The position numbers and the translations under genes were made by a program. Shown one piece after another: positions 9,302 to 18,713 of a stretch of 64,000 nucleotides of DNA (its first letter is position 1; every line of letters starts with the position of its first letter). Source of the DNA: Chloroflexota bacterium. GTDB taxonomy: Bacteria; Chloroflexota; Anaerolineae; Anaerolineales; UBA4823. The notes below the pieces were generated by a model. It saw only the letters and a program-made list of their open reading frames with translations. It was not told the DNA's origin and did no database searches. Location of the stretch: contig JAJUJL010000009.1 in assembly GCA_029265355.1 (NCBI GenBank), forward strand, positions 1 through 64,000. Direction: 5' to 3'.

Positions 9302-10057
9302 TCAGAACTCAAACTCCATCAGGTCTTTGGCCAACACAACCGGACCGCCAAAGCTGGCTTCAGCTTGTTGCACCAGGTGATTGCCCGGTTCGATCAGGGT
9401 TGCGTAATGGATCAAGGCCAGTTTGCCCGCCTCAGCTTTGCGCGCGATCGAACCAGCCTGCGCCGCGGAGGAATGCCCAAACTCAGCGCCGGTCGCTTCA
9501 TGGATCAACAGGTCAACGCCAGATGCCAGGCGGACCACCTCATCGCATGGCGCTGTATCACAGGAATACGCCAGGCTGCGCTCCACCTGTAAAAATTCAA
9601 TCCGCAAGCCAAGAGTGGGTATCATGTGTCGCACAGGTGAGGTGAAGATGGCAAATTCGTCGCTCTGCAACGCCAGATGATGCTCGGTTTCAGGTACGGC
9701 GTGGAACTCGACTTGAAAAAATCCTGGCCACTGCCGCCACTGATACAAATCCAACACTTTTATTGTGCTTTCGAGCACACTGGATAAGGCAAAGACATGC
9801 AGCGGCCGCTGGCGCTTTAGCAGCCACATGGACATTAAGAAGCCCGGCACGCCGGCAACGTGATCGGGATGAAAATGCGTCAAGAACAAATCCGTAACCG
9901 AGTTCTGGTCGAGCCCTACCTGGCTCAGGCGGCCGATCATGCTATCCACGCAGTCGATCAAGATTGTGCGTTTTTCACCTTTCACTAGCAGATGAGTATT
10001 AGCCTGGTCTCGCGTTGCGACTGCGCTGGATGACCCCATAATGATCAGTTTAGGCAT
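9302..10057 (-). CDS. MBL-fold hydrolase, RNase Z-like
   Basis: The 251-residue metallo-beta-lactamase-fold protein has the zinc motif THFHPDHVAG (about 60-69), a SCDTAPC Asp region, LIHEATG and a late IHYA His. The arrangement is that of the RNase Z/ElaC and phosphodiesterase branch. It lacks the long exosite arm of classical tRNase Z, so tRNA processing is possible but unproven. A strong GGAGGAG site precedes the ATG. The ABC permease gene lies upstream on the same strand, 33 bp away. Confidence 0.82.
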   Translation of the reverse strand: MPKLIIMGSSSAVATRDQANTHLLVKGEKRTILIDCVDSMIGRLSQVGLDQNSVTDLFLTHFHPDHVAGVPGFLMSMWLLKRQRPLHVFALSSVLESTIKVLDLYQWRQWPGFFQVEFHAVPETEHHLALQSDEFAIFTSPVRHMIPTLGLRIEFLQVERSLAYSCDTAPCDEVVRLASGVDLLIHEATGAEFGHSSAAQAGSIARKAEAGKLALIHYATLIEPGNHLVQQAEASFGGPVVLAKDLMEFEF

Positions 10058-10090
10058 GCTGCCATCTCCTCCAACGTGATTTGCAATTTC

Positions 10091-11515
10091 TCATCGACCC
10101 ATCACGAGCGCAGTCAGAAAAGGTGTGAGCATCACCTCGATGAATGCAGCTCCTATCAATAAGGGCAAGATCAGGCCAAGGAGGATGCGCGTCCAATCCG
10201 CAAGGGCGCGCAACACCGCCTCACCAATGCTCATCTCTTTTGCCGGTGCTACCAGGGTCGCGCCCAGGCGGATAATCGCCGCGCCCGTCAGAATCATTAC
10301 AGGGATCTCCAGAATACCATGCGGAAGAACGGTTGCAACTGCCACGGATGCAAAACCCGCCATGATCAGGTTCGTCAGAAGATAGCCTAACATGACCATG
10401 GGAATCATCAGCACAATTACTCCAAGCACACCAAAAGAAAACAATCCCAATACCGAAGCCAGCACAATCACTCGCAAATTGTGAAGGATGACATAACCTG
10501 CGCCAGCGACTGACGAAAAGCCCCACGCATTCAAGACCCCCATGAAGCGTTGGTCGAAGTTATCCAGGTCCATCAGCTCCGTGGGAAGCGGGAATCGATT
10601 CACCTGAGCAACACCCACCAGGAATCCAGTCATCAACATCACCACCATCATGCCCGCCAACCAGCGGTAGCTGAGAGCGATACCCAACACTGATTTGTAC
10701 CAGTCGAGCGGATTGCGCGCCTGAGCCACCAGGGCCTGCCAGTAAGTTCGCCAAATCCATCGTAAGTTGAGCACGTCCAACTCGCGACCGAGCATCTCTT
10801 CCCGATTGAAATGCGCCAGGCCAGTGCGAATGAGCAAGATGGCAATCACGGCAAGCCCTAAAATCGCCCACCAGAGCACATGGTAGCGCCCCCAAAACAT
10901 GACGATGCTCTCACCCTGGATGAGTAATGCTACGGGGATAATGATGAAGGAAGCCAATAAGTTCGCTGCCCGTACGGAAGTCGTCTGCGCAGAAATCACC
11001 ACCGCGCCGCTCACCATGACAATTGCCTGGATTGTGGTTAAGAGAAGTATCTGGATCAGCAAAATCGGCGTTGGTGTCCACGCTATCTGGATATACACGC
11101 CAATCAGGTAGACTGTGATTCCCAGGTAACTGGCCAACAGCGGGGGAATGGTCGCAGCCAGCAATTTTCCGATATACAACTGGAGGTCTGTTAGCGGGCT
11201 GCTCAACAAGGGCTCGATACTGCGCCGCTCTTTCTCGCCAACGAAGCTCTCCAAGGCAATGACCAGTGAGACGGAGATTGGGAAGAAACCAACCACCATG
11301 AGCAGGAATGGGATCAGCCGCTCTCCAATGATGGGAGCGCCGTACTCTTCAACGAAGGAAACAGCTTGGCCGGCAGTGAAATTCATCAAACCGGGGAAAA
11401 AGATGGTCAAGGCGACCACAGGCAGGATGATCCGCCAATCGCGAAATTGATCTCGCACCTCGCGACGGGTGATGATCAACGCCGGCCCTAGCTGACTCCG
11501 CCACCACTCAAACAT
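10091..11515 (-). CDS. ABC-2 type permease fused to a SpoIIM-like domain
   Basis: A 474-residue membrane protein. Residues 1 to about 255 are an ABC-2 permease of the NatB type, with six predicted segments and VGEKERRSIEPLLSSPLTD. From about 265 a second membrane domain follows, with RNPLDWYKSVLG, a hydrophilic insert and LPHGILEIPVMILTGAAIIRLG, which is the signature of SpoIIM-family proteins. The ATG at 11515 overlaps the ATPase stop by 8 bp, so the two are translationally coupled. The substrate is unknown. The SpoIIM part may shape or gate the transporter, which is inference. Confidence 0.83.
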   Translation of the reverse strand: MFEWWRSQLGPALIITRREVRDQFRDWRIILPVVALTIFFPGLMNFTAGQAVSFVEEYGAPIIGERLIPFLLMVVGFFPISVSLVIALESFVGEKERRSIEPLLSSPLTDLQLYIGKLLAATIPPLLASYLGITVYLIGVYIQIAWTPTPILLIQILLLTTIQAIVMVSGAVVISAQTTSVRAANLLASFIIIPVALLIQGESIVMFWGRYHVLWWAILGLAVIAILLIRTGLAHFNREEMLGRELDVLNLRWIWRTYWQALVAQARNPLDWYKSVLGIALSYRWLAGMMVVMLMTGFLVGVAQVNRFPLPTELMDLDNFDQRFMGVLNAWGFSSVAGAGYVILHNLRVIVLASVLGLFSFGVLGVIVLMIPMVMLGYLLTNLIMAGFASVAVATVLPHGILEIPVMILTGAAIIRLGATLVAPAKEMSIGEAVLRALADWTRILLGLILPLLIGAAFIEVMLTPFLTALVMGR

Positions 11516-12446
11516 TGGCTGCCGCCATTTTTTCGCTATTTTGTATCGCCTGCAGGTACACTCTTTCAAGGCTATGAGGCAGTTGCTGCAAGCTCAGCAC
11601 AGGGAGGCCCAAACTTAACAAATCCCGCAGCAAGGCAGGATTCACGAGCTCAGGTTGCGATGTGCGATAACGAATCCAGTCTTCTCCGTGAGCGACTTCC
11701 TCTGCATCGCTGGGCAGTGTGATCTTCGTGCCATTCAATGGGGAGGCGAAGCGCAGCTCATACTCTGTCGGACCAAGCAAATTCAGCTTGAGGCTAGCGA
11801 TGGTTCCCTGGGCAATGATCCGCCCATCCCGAATAATGGCGATCTTATCTGCCAGCTCTTCTGCCTCTGCCAGATTGTGCGTACAGATGATGATCGTACG
11901 CTTGCTCGAGCGGAGCCTCTTAATCGTATCCCTCACCAGCCTGGCGCTCTCAGGGTCCATGGCAGAGGTCGGTTCATCTAATAGCAGAATGGGGGGGTCA
12001 TGCAGCAGCGCTCGCGCCAGGGCAAGTTTCTGGCGCATGCCTTTCGAAAACTCACCGATGCGCTGCTTTCGCGATTTTTCTAATCCAAAATCATGCAGCA
12101 AACGATCACTGCGCTGCTTGCGTTGGTGAGCATCCAGGCCATACACCTGTCCAAAAAAATCCAGGTATTCGTGTGCCGGCATGCGGTTGTACAACCCATG
12201 CTGTTCAGTAAGCACTCCAACCGAAGCGCGCACTCGATCAGCCTGGAGAACGACATCATACCCATTGACAATGGCGCGGCCGCGCGTCGGGCGCAGTATC
12301 GAAGTTAACATCCGAACTGTGGTCGTTTTTCCAGCGCCATTTGGTCCGAGCAGTGCCAGCACCTCTCCGGCTGACAATGAAAGATTGACGCCATCCACTG
12401 CCCAAAACCCGTCAAACTGCTTACTCAGATCATGTGTCTCTAACAT
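11508..12446 (-). CDS. ABC transporter ATP-binding protein
   Basis: The 312-residue protein has Walker A GPNGAGKTT, the Q-loop region with EQHGLYNRM, signature FSKGMRQK, Walker B ILLLDEPTSAMD and the switch His in CTHNLAEAEELAD. A C-terminal extension after about 220 is typical of the NatA/CcmA-like drug and Na+ exporter group. It partners the overlapping permease. The ATG at 12446 was chosen because homologous sequence starts there. A TATAAT on the minus strand at 12483-12488 is a plausible -10. Confidence 0.9.
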   Translation of the reverse strand: MLETHDLSKQFDGFWAVDGVNLSLSAGEVLALLGPNGAGKTTTVRMLTSILRPTRGRAIVNGYDVVLQADRVRASVGVLTEQHGLYNRMPAHEYLDFFGQVYGLDAHQRKQRSDRLLHDFGLEKSRKQRIGEFSKGMRQKLALARALLHDPPILLLDEPTSAMDPESARLVRDTIKRLRSSKRTIIICTHNLAEAEELADKIAIIRDGRIIAQGTIASLKLNLLGPTEYELRFASPLNGTKITLPSDAEEVAHGEDWIRYRTSQPELVNPALLRDLLSLGLPVLSLQQLPHSLERVYLQAIQNSEKMAAANV

Positions 12447-12604
12447 CACACCATTCAAACCTGCACATCTTCTGCTTTTGGTATTATAGACCAACAGAAG
12501 GGGCGGTGCCGGTTGAGCTATTTAACAAATTTGCAAAGCAATCCGCTGAGAGGTGGAGGCTTTGTTTACTTTTGAGCAGGTCTGCACGCCCGAGTCTGGG
12601 AAAA

Positions 12605-13513
12605 CTATGTCAGCGAAGCGCCGTTTGGATGCTCCGAATCTCCTTCTGAATCATTCTCGACTGGCTTTTCAGCAAACCCCATCGCAGGAGCATCAGCCGT
12701 TTCAGAAGCCACCCCCTCATCCGTCAACATGCGATGACGCCAGAACAGGCTCAAAGCAGAGAGCAAGGCAACAATAGCCATGAATGCCTGATTGGCATTG
12801 ATTCCACCCACTTTGGAAGGATCCAATCGCAGAAATTCGAGTAAGAATCTTCCGGTCGGGTAAGCAATCAGGTAGATCAAAAATAGGTCTCCTTGTTTGA
12901 GGCGTTGCGCAAAACGGCGACCTAGCCAAAGTAAGAAAAATAAGATGCCCAAATTCCACAATGACTCGTACAGGAACAGCGGGTGATAACGCTCGACCTG
13001 ATAATATTCGGGCAAACGAAATTCAGGTTCGATATACAGCGCCCAGGGTAAATCGGTCGGCGCGCCATAGAGTTCGCGGTTGACAAAATTGCCCCACCTG
13101 CCGATCGCCTGCCCCAGCGCCAGGGCAGGCGCAGCGATATCAGCCCACAATGCGAAAGAGGTGCGCCTACGCCGGCAAAAGAAAAATAACGCTACCGCGC
13201 CGCCGATCACAGCGCCTGGAATGCCCAATCCGCCAGCGCGAATATCGATCGCATCCAACGGGTGAGTCAGATAATAACGGGTTGTGATGCCAACCGCCAC
13301 CATTGAAGCAGGGGGGGTGAGAATATGCCAAATGCGCGCGCCCACAATGCCGCCGATCAATAACCATAACAGCGCGTCCCAGACAATCTCAGTATCCTGG
13401 TTGCGTCGACGCGCTTCGCGCTCAGCGAGGAAGGCCGCGGCAACTGCGCCCAGCATCAAGATAATTCCATAGAAGCGAACGAAAAAAGAACCTATGTAGA
13501 AACCTACCGGCAT
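12605..13513 (-). CDS. lgt: Prolipoprotein diacylglyceryl transferase
   Basis: The 302-residue protein has seven membrane segments and the Lgt signature GRWGNFVNRELYG (about 144-156). It transfers diacylglycerol from phosphatidylglycerol to the lipobox Cys of prelipoproteins. Its C-terminus carries an extra acidic tail (about 270-302) beyond the usual end. Ribosome binding site AAGGAG precedes the ATG. Several lipobox proteins in this window are likely substrates. Confidence 0.94.
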   Translation of the reverse strand: MPVGFYIGSFFVRFYGIILMLGAVAAAFLAEREARRRNQDTEIVWDALLWLLIGGIVGARIWHILTPPASMVAVGITTRYYLTHPLDAIDIRAGGLGIPGAVIGGAVALFFFCRRRRTSFALWADIAAPALALGQAIGRWGNFVNRELYGAPTDLPWALYIEPEFRLPEYYQVERYHPLFLYESLWNLGILFFLLWLGRRFAQRLKQGDLFLIYLIAYPTGRFLLEFLRLDPSKVGGINANQAFMAIVALLSALSLFWRHRMLTDEGVASETADAPAMGFAEKPVENDSEGDSEHPNGASLT

Positions 13514-13567
13514 ATCTCAACGCTCCTTCTGCACATATCGATCCCGTGGATCATCGCCCTGCAGGAA

Positions 13568-14230
13568 TTACCGACGGGCTTTTTGCCTGACATCCCAAAT
13601 CCGCTGGAGGGCGGTCAGGTTCGTAAATATCGCCAGTATCCACAGCGCAATGCTTGGCAGGTTAAACACCAGCGCAGGCGACAAGATCAGGTAGCGTTCC
13701 ATGCGCGTAAGCATACCAACTTTGGTTTCATGCCCCAAGGATTGGGCGCGAGCCCTGGCATAGGAAACCAGGACTGAGCCGGCAGCGCTCAGGTAGGCAA
13801 GCAGGGCATACAGCCAATCCCCTTGCTGGATGTAAAACATCAGCAAGCCTCCAAAGATCACCAGCTCTGAGTACCGATCCGTCATCGAGTCCACAAAAGC
13901 CCCAAATTCAGTCGGCTCGCCGCGCAAGCGCGCCATAGCGCCATCCAAAGCATCGATGGGACCCATCAACAAGATCAATATACCGCCGGGAGTCATGTAG
14001 CCAAAGGCCAGAAGAATCGCGCCAATGGTGTTTCCAATCAGGCCAAGAAGGGTCACGGTGTTGGGCATCAAGCCCAAACGATTGAGAAACGCTGCTATCG
14101 GATCCAGGAAGCCCTTAAACTGCTTGCGGAAATAATCTGTCAGGTTGAATGAGCTTTTGGTTTCTACGGCACGTTCTGTCAAAATCGGATCCACCTTTCC
14201 TATTATCGTCGTGAGCAAGTTGCGTGACAA
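13568..14230 (-). CDS. CDP-alcohol phosphatidyltransferase
   Basis: The 220-residue membrane enzyme has the family motif DG-x2-A-R-x8-G-x3-D-x3-D (DGAMARLRGEPTEFGAFVDSMTD in outline). It exchanges CMP on a CDP-linked donor for a second alcohol, giving for example a phosphatidylinositol- or glycerol-phosphate lipid. The acceptor cannot be told from sequence alone. The start is uncertain: 14230 is a TTG, and a GTG at 14194 is an alternative. It lies between lgt and ftsK on the same strand. Confidence 0.85.
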   Translation of the reverse strand: MSRNLLTTIIGKVDPILTERAVETKSSFNLTDYFRKQFKGFLDPIAAFLNRLGLMPNTVTLLGLIGNTIGAILLAFGYMTPGGILILLMGPIDALDGAMARLRGEPTEFGAFVDSMTDRYSELVIFGGLLMFYIQQGDWLYALLAYLSAAGSVLVSYARARAQSLGHETKVGMLTRMERYLILSPALVFNLPSIALWILAIFTNLTALQRIWDVRQKARR

Positions 14231-14309
14231 CCAGGTGCACGGGTACCCAGCATGTGAATGCTAATTCAACCCAGCATCACTGTCAAGCTGTTCAAACGAG
14301 ACTCAGACT

Positions 14310-16553
14310 TTATAACTCGGGCGTCTCGTCTTCAGGTCCAATGATCACTTCACGCTCGCGCCCTCCACCCTGCGCAGGTCCGATAACACCCAATGCTTCC
14401 AATTCATCGATCAAGCGGGCTGCGCGTGGGTAGCCGATCCGTAAGCGGCGCTGCAACATCGAAGCGCTTGCCCGCTGTGTCTCACGCACGATAGCAATCG
14501 CCTTCTTCACAAGGTCATCGCGATCCGCCAGGATCGCTTCCTCTTGCAGCAGCTTTTCCCAGGGAGGCAGCTCATCCGGGTTCGTCGGATACGTCTTTTG
14601 CCAGAAATTGATCACCCGCTCCACTTCCTGATCGCTGACCATCACACCTTGCGAACGCAACGGCGACTGCGCATCCGGCGGCATAAACAGCATATCTCCA
14701 CGGCCCAGGAGGGACTCAGCACCGGTTGTATCCAGGATAACCCTCGAGTCCACTGAGGACGCCACGGCAAAAGATATGCGCGCCGGAAAATTGGCCTTGA
14801 TCAAACCAGTCACCACGTCTGTGCTGGGACGTTGTGTGGCTACCACCAGGTGGATACCAGTGGCCCGAGCCATTTGCGCAAGCCGCACCAGGGTCGGTTC
14901 GGTCTCTTCAGGAGCAGACATCATCAAATCAGCCAGCTCATCGATGAACACAACGATGCGTGGTAGAGGCTCGACATCCTTACGCCGGCGAGCTCTGCGG
15001 TTGTAGCTATCCAGGTTGCGCGCTCGCGAGGCCTCCAATAGCTTATACCGCCGGTCCATTTCAACCACAGTCCAATGTAACACGCCCAGAATGCGCTGTA
15101 GATCAGTTTCCACTTTGCCGTAAAGGTGAGGCAGACCATTGAAGCGCACCAGCTCCACCATTTTCGGATCGATCATCACCAAGCGCAGGTCTTCAGGCAG
15201 GTTATTCATCACCAGGCAATTGGTGATCGCAGCGATGCACACCGATTTTCCCGAGCCAGTGGTGCCAGCAATCAGCAAGTGCGGCATTCGCGCCAGGTCA
15301 GCCACCACCGGTTGACCGGAAACATCCCTTCCCAAGGCTATCGCCAACGGCGAATTCAGATTGTAAAATGCCTCAGATTCGAGAATGGGTTTCAAGCGTA
15401 CCACTGCAGAGTGCGAGTTGGGCACTTCGATGCCGATGTAGGGCCTTCCGGGAACCGGCGCTTGGATGCGCAATCTTTCTGCCGAGAGAGCCAGCGCCAG
15501 ATCGCGCGATAGAGCCGATATTTGCGCCACACGCACCTTCTGGCGAGCCGCATCGCCTTCGTTTCCCGCTCTCTCGACAAAGCCCGGTTCCACAGCGAAT
15601 TGGGTAACGGTTGGCCCCACTCGAAATCCAACCACACGGGCAGGTATGCCAAACTCCGCCAGAGTCTTTTCGATCAGGCCGGCGGTCAGATTGATATTGC
15701 GTTCGTCAGCACGGAATGGCGGCTCATTGGAGAGCAAGTCCAGAGGAGGGAGTCGTTCATCGCGCTGAACTGCAGCGCGATCGCCACCCTCTTCTCGCTG
15801 CTCGACGCGAAAATTCTTGCGATACTGTTCCGGCAGAGCCAACTTTTTCTTTTTGGACGAGGACGCCGAGCCGCCCACATCCGCACCCTGGATCGGAGCA
15901 ACGCTGATGCCAGCAGCGAGCGCATCTGTCTCGGGGAGAGGTTGTTCCCCTTGCGCCAGGCGTTCCAACCAGCGGATTAATCGCCGCTCCAATCCCAGGC
16001 CCAATGTGATGCCGAACAAGGTGATCAGCGAAAATACGAGCAGCATCACAAAATCGCTGGCTGGGCCAAGCGGAGCAAACAAGAGCTTAAGTACTTCTAC
16101 CAGCCCCCAACCAGCGCGACCGCCATCATTTCCCAGATCGGCGCGCTCAAGTGAATGCCCGCCGAAGAGGGTGAGCAATCCCAGGCTTGCGAGCGCTGCC
16201 AATTCCAGGGCATAGACCCTGGCCCAATTTATCCGCCTCGATTCTTTGCCGCTCTGCAAAACCAGTAAACCTGCTACGCCAAAACCAATGACCAGCCACA
16301 GGCTACCCCAACCCAGCCAAAGCCAGAGCAGTTTTCCCCACCAGCGCAGTAAAAAACCGGACGCCAGATCGGGCAACGCCAGCGCCAGCAGTGTCATGCC
16401 CGCCAGAGTCAACAAACCCACACCGACCAGGTCCCTCCCAAAGCGTTGCAGGCGTGCAGCTAACGCCACCGGAGCAATCGCCGGTTGGTCGGATTTGACA
16501 TCGCTCGTATCAACCTCAGCGGCCAATGTGCGTTGGCCTTTCTTTTCTTTCAT
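14310..16553 (-). CDS. ftsK: DNA translocase FtsK/SpoIIIE
   Basis: The 747-residue protein has four or five N-terminal membrane segments (about 45-195) and a short linker. The motor region follows, with FRVGPTVTQF, Walker A GTTGSGKSV, Walker B IVVFIDELADLMM and the RPSTDVVTGLIKANFP block. A C-terminal winged-helix gamma domain (about 680-740) reads KOPS-like sites. It pumps chromosomal DNA through the closing septum. The linker is short compared with E. coli FtsK and more like SpoIIIE. Confidence 0.95.
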   Translation of the reverse strand: MKEKKGQRTLAAEVDTSDVKSDQPAIAPVALAARLQRFGRDLVGVGLLTLAGMTLLALALPDLASGFLLRWWGKLLWLWLGWGSLWLVIGFGVAGLLVLQSGKESRRINWARVYALELAALASLGLLTLFGGHSLERADLGNDGGRAGWGLVEVLKLLFAPLGPASDFVMLLVFSLITLFGITLGLGLERRLIRWLERLAQGEQPLPETDALAAGISVAPIQGADVGGSASSSKKKKLALPEQYRKNFRVEQREEGGDRAAVQRDERLPPLDLLSNEPPFRADERNINLTAGLIEKTLAEFGIPARVVGFRVGPTVTQFAVEPGFVERAGNEGDAARQKVRVAQISALSRDLALALSAERLRIQAPVPGRPYIGIEVPNSHSAVVRLKPILESEAFYNLNSPLAIALGRDVSGQPVVADLARMPHLLIAGTTGSGKSVCIAAITNCLVMNNLPEDLRLVMIDPKMVELVRFNGLPHLYGKVETDLQRILGVLHWTVVEMDRRYKLLEASRARNLDSYNRRARRRKDVEPLPRIVVFIDELADLMMSAPEETEPTLVRLAQMARATGIHLVVATQRPSTDVVTGLIKANFPARISFAVASSVDSRVILDTTGAESLLGRGDMLFMPPDAQSPLRSQGVMVSDQEVERVINFWQKTYPTNPDELPPWEKLLQEEAILADRDDLVKKAIAIVRETQRASASMLQRRLRIGYPRAARLIDELEALGVIGPAQGGGREREVIIGPEDETPEL

Positions 16554-16594
16554 CCCTTAACCAAAACGACCCAAAATAGCTTGCCCAACCTGCT

Positions 16595-17545
16595 CTAAGA
16601 TGTGTCCGGAGAGTTCGCTTCATTTCTCGAGGCTGTGTAGATGCCAAACAGGATAAGTATAGCACCGAATAATTTCAATAACGATGGTCTCTCTTGAAGC
16701 AGGAAGTAGGCCAGAATGATCGTGCCGATTGGCTCACCCAAAAGTGTAATGGAGACATAGGCTGCAGACAGGTATTTCAATGCCCAGTTGAACGAAGTGT
16801 GGCCCAATAACTGCGGAAACAACGCCAGCAACGCCAACCAAAGGTACGCCTGGGGTGAATACCCGAAGACAGGCTTTCGAACGCTCGCCATAATGGCGAT
16901 CAATACCAGCGCTGCTACGCTGTAGACGAGGAAGATATAGGTGATCAACGTTACCCGCGGGCGTAGCGTCCTCCCGATCATGACATAGGCGGCTGCCATG
17001 ACCGCGCCCGTGACTGCCAGGAAATTTCCCCAGATTGCCCGGCCACGTAGCATCTCCCCGCTTTCGGGACAGGCCAGGCCTGCAGTGCTCCATTGGCAGG
17101 CATCGCTGACGCCAACCAATATCCCTCCCGCCAGCGCCAATGCCATGCCGATTAAAACAGGTCGGGTCAGCCGTTCGCGCAGGAAGAGCGGCGCAGCCAG
17201 CGCTACCCACAGCGGAGTTGTCGTCACCAACACCACCGAACTGGCCACAGTGGTGAACTCCAACGAGGTGATCCAGGTTGCGAAATGCAGCGCCAGGAAA
17301 ATGCCGGAAATCAAGGCCAATCCGATCTCTTTCTTTTTCAAGGCGGAGAGTTCCTTGCGGTGCTGCATCAAGGCCGGTGGAGCCAGTATCAGGCTTGCCA
17401 GGGTCAAACGATAGGCAGCAATCACCAGCGAAGGCACTTCTTGCTGAGCGAAGCGGATGAAAATCGAGGCCGTTGAAACAGCCAGGATACCGAGCCCCAG
17501 GATCAGCACAGGGGGCGCAAATGGGGTATTGCCCTCATCCGTCAT
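16595..17545 (-). CDS. EamA/DMT-superfamily transporter
   Basis: The 316-residue protein has ten predicted membrane segments in two EamA repeats (about 15-150 and 170-305), each ending in the family pattern (PLFLRERLTRPVLIGMALALAGG and LGEPIGTIILAYFLLQERPS). These proteins usually export metabolites or amino acids, and the substrate is unknown. Its ATG overlaps the sodX stop by 4 bp, so it may be translated as the third gene of the sodN-sodX unit. Confidence 0.88.
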   Translation of the reverse strand: MTDEGNTPFAPPVLILGLGILAVSTASIFIRFAQQEVPSLVIAAYRLTLASLILAPPALMQHRKELSALKKKEIGLALISGIFLALHFATWITSLEFTTVASSVVLVTTTPLWVALAAPLFLRERLTRPVLIGMALALAGGILVGVSDACQWSTAGLACPESGEMLRGRAIWGNFLAVTGAVMAAAYVMIGRTLRPRVTLITYIFLVYSVAALVLIAIMASVRKPVFGYSPQAYLWLALLALFPQLLGHTSFNWALKYLSAAYVSITLLGEPIGTIILAYFLLQERPSLLKLFGAILILFGIYTASRNEANSPDTS

Positions 17546-17856
17546 TCTGCTGCACGCTGCCCAGGTATATGCCAGATGACTTTACCAATGATATCTTCCT
17601 GCCGAATAGGTCCAAACTGCCGGCTATCCACGCTGGAAGGATGGGTTCCATAGACATATATTCCCCCATCTTGCGGGGTAAAGTAATGAATGCGTTTCAT
17701 CATCACGCCGTAGGCGGGATGACGAAACACGACCACATCGTCTTCTCTCAGGCGATTAATACGCAACAAGAAGGGAATTTTGACGATTACGACAAAATCC
17801 CCTTCTTGTATACCAGGCGCCAGGCTGTTGCCAGACACCCGCATGATCTGGATCAT
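17542..17856 (-). CDS. sodX: Ni-SOD maturation protease (S26 signal-peptidase family)
   Basis: The 104-residue S26-type protease has the catalytic Ser11 in VSGNSLAPGIQEGD and Lys54 in VMMKRI, followed by GTHPSSVDSRQFGPI. It lacks the membrane anchor of ordinary signal peptidase I. SodX cleaves the leader of Ni-SOD so that His1 can bind nickel. Its ATG abuts the sodN stop codon, which supports the pairing. Confidence 0.9.
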   Translation of the reverse strand: MIQIMRVSGNSLAPGIQEGDFVVIVKIPFLLRINRLREDDVVVFRHPAYGVMMKRIHYFTPQDGGIYVYGTHPSSVDSRQFGPIRQEDIIGKVIWHIPGQRAAE

Positions 17857-18357
17857 CTACAGATCAGGGTAAACCAGTTCGAGCGCAGGCGCGTAGGGCG
17901 CTTTGGCGCGCTTGGTTTTGATGCCCTTCGTTGCCCAAAAGATTTCAGCGAATTCGTTGATCGCCTCGACAAAAGCCACGCCGCTTTCGCGATCAGCCGT
18001 TTGCCGGACTTTGGAACCAAGTTGCATGATCTTGTGCACAACCTGGTGGGTTTGCGGGAACTGTTCGAGGTGCTGTGCTTTGATGTAATCACCCCAGATG
18101 ACGCGCACTTCTGCTTTGGCTTTCTCGGCATGCTCTTCTTTCACCGCCGTATAACGAGCCATGCTGTTCTGGTAAGCGACATTTTTCTCGCCGCCCTTCG
18201 CTTCCAAATCTGCCATCAAGTCCATCATACGAACAACCGTCAAGGCTGCGATTTGCGCGCCGCTGGGATCGTAGATGCCGCAAGGAATATCACAGTGAGC
18301 GCGGGCGCGGTCAAAATGGAACATTCGATCAATCGTGTTCAACAGTTTGTAAATCAT
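17857..18357 (-). CDS. sodN: Nickel superoxide dismutase precursor
   Basis: The 166-residue precursor has a 20-residue leader and then the nickel hook HCDIPCGIYDP, with His1, Cys2 and Cys6 of the mature enzyme all present. The rest is a four-helix subunit. The enzyme dismutates superoxide as a hexamer. I chose the ATG at 18357 because AGGAGG lies 6 bp upstream and it gives a leader of normal length. The open frame extends 24 codons further upstream into the promoter. The maturation protease gene follows directly. Confidence 0.95.
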   Translation of the reverse strand: MIYKLLNTIDRMFHFDRARAHCDIPCGIYDPSGAQIAALTVVRMMDLMADLEAKGGEKNVAYQNSMARYTAVKEEHAEKAKAEVRVIWGDYIKAQHLEQFPQTHQVVHKIMQLGSKVRQTADRESGVAFVEAINEFAEIFWATKGIKTKRAKAPYAPALELVYPDL

Positions 18358-18401
18358 CGTATCCTCCTGATTTTGATAAGGGTGAGTGGGGTAGACGGCG
18401 C

Positions 18402-18436
18402 CAATATCTTGACATACAATCTCTGTCAAGATATTG
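18402..18436 (-). promoter_or_regulatory. Perfect inverted repeat over the sodN promoter
   Basis: Arms 18402-18413 and 18425-18436 are an exact 12-bp inverted repeat (CAATATCTTGAC) with an 11-nt spacer. On the minus strand the right arm supplies a TTGACA -35 box. After 17 bp the left arm gives a weak -10 (TATTGG). The site is 45-80 bp before the ATG, so a dimeric repressor bound here would block RNA polymerase. The cognate regulator is unknown; a nickel- or redox-responsive one is inference. The remaining stretch to 18713 holds no gene that I can recognise. Confidence 0.65.
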
Positions 18437-18713
18437 TATAACCATTACGATCATACTGACAAAATGGCTTCTTGTCAAGGAAAGAATAATACTCGCGCTT
18501 ACCCACTTTGGGGAGGCGTGGCAACTGCCCGCCGAAGCGCTACGAAACGATAACCGCGCATTCGTTATTGGTCAGCGATCTCACCTCCGCCATCGGCTTC
18601 GATACAAATTATGTCACAAAATATTTGATCGAGCCGCGCGCCATTTAGTATTTTGAGGTACAATGTAAGCAATCCACAAAATACCCTTCTAGAGAACACG
18701 GAGGTAAGAGACT

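Noticed and set aside
17473-18441. Plus-strand frame of 322 codons across sodX and sodN
   Set aside because: The minus-strand sodX and sodN are unambiguous by their active-site motifs; the plus frame spans the promoter palindrome.
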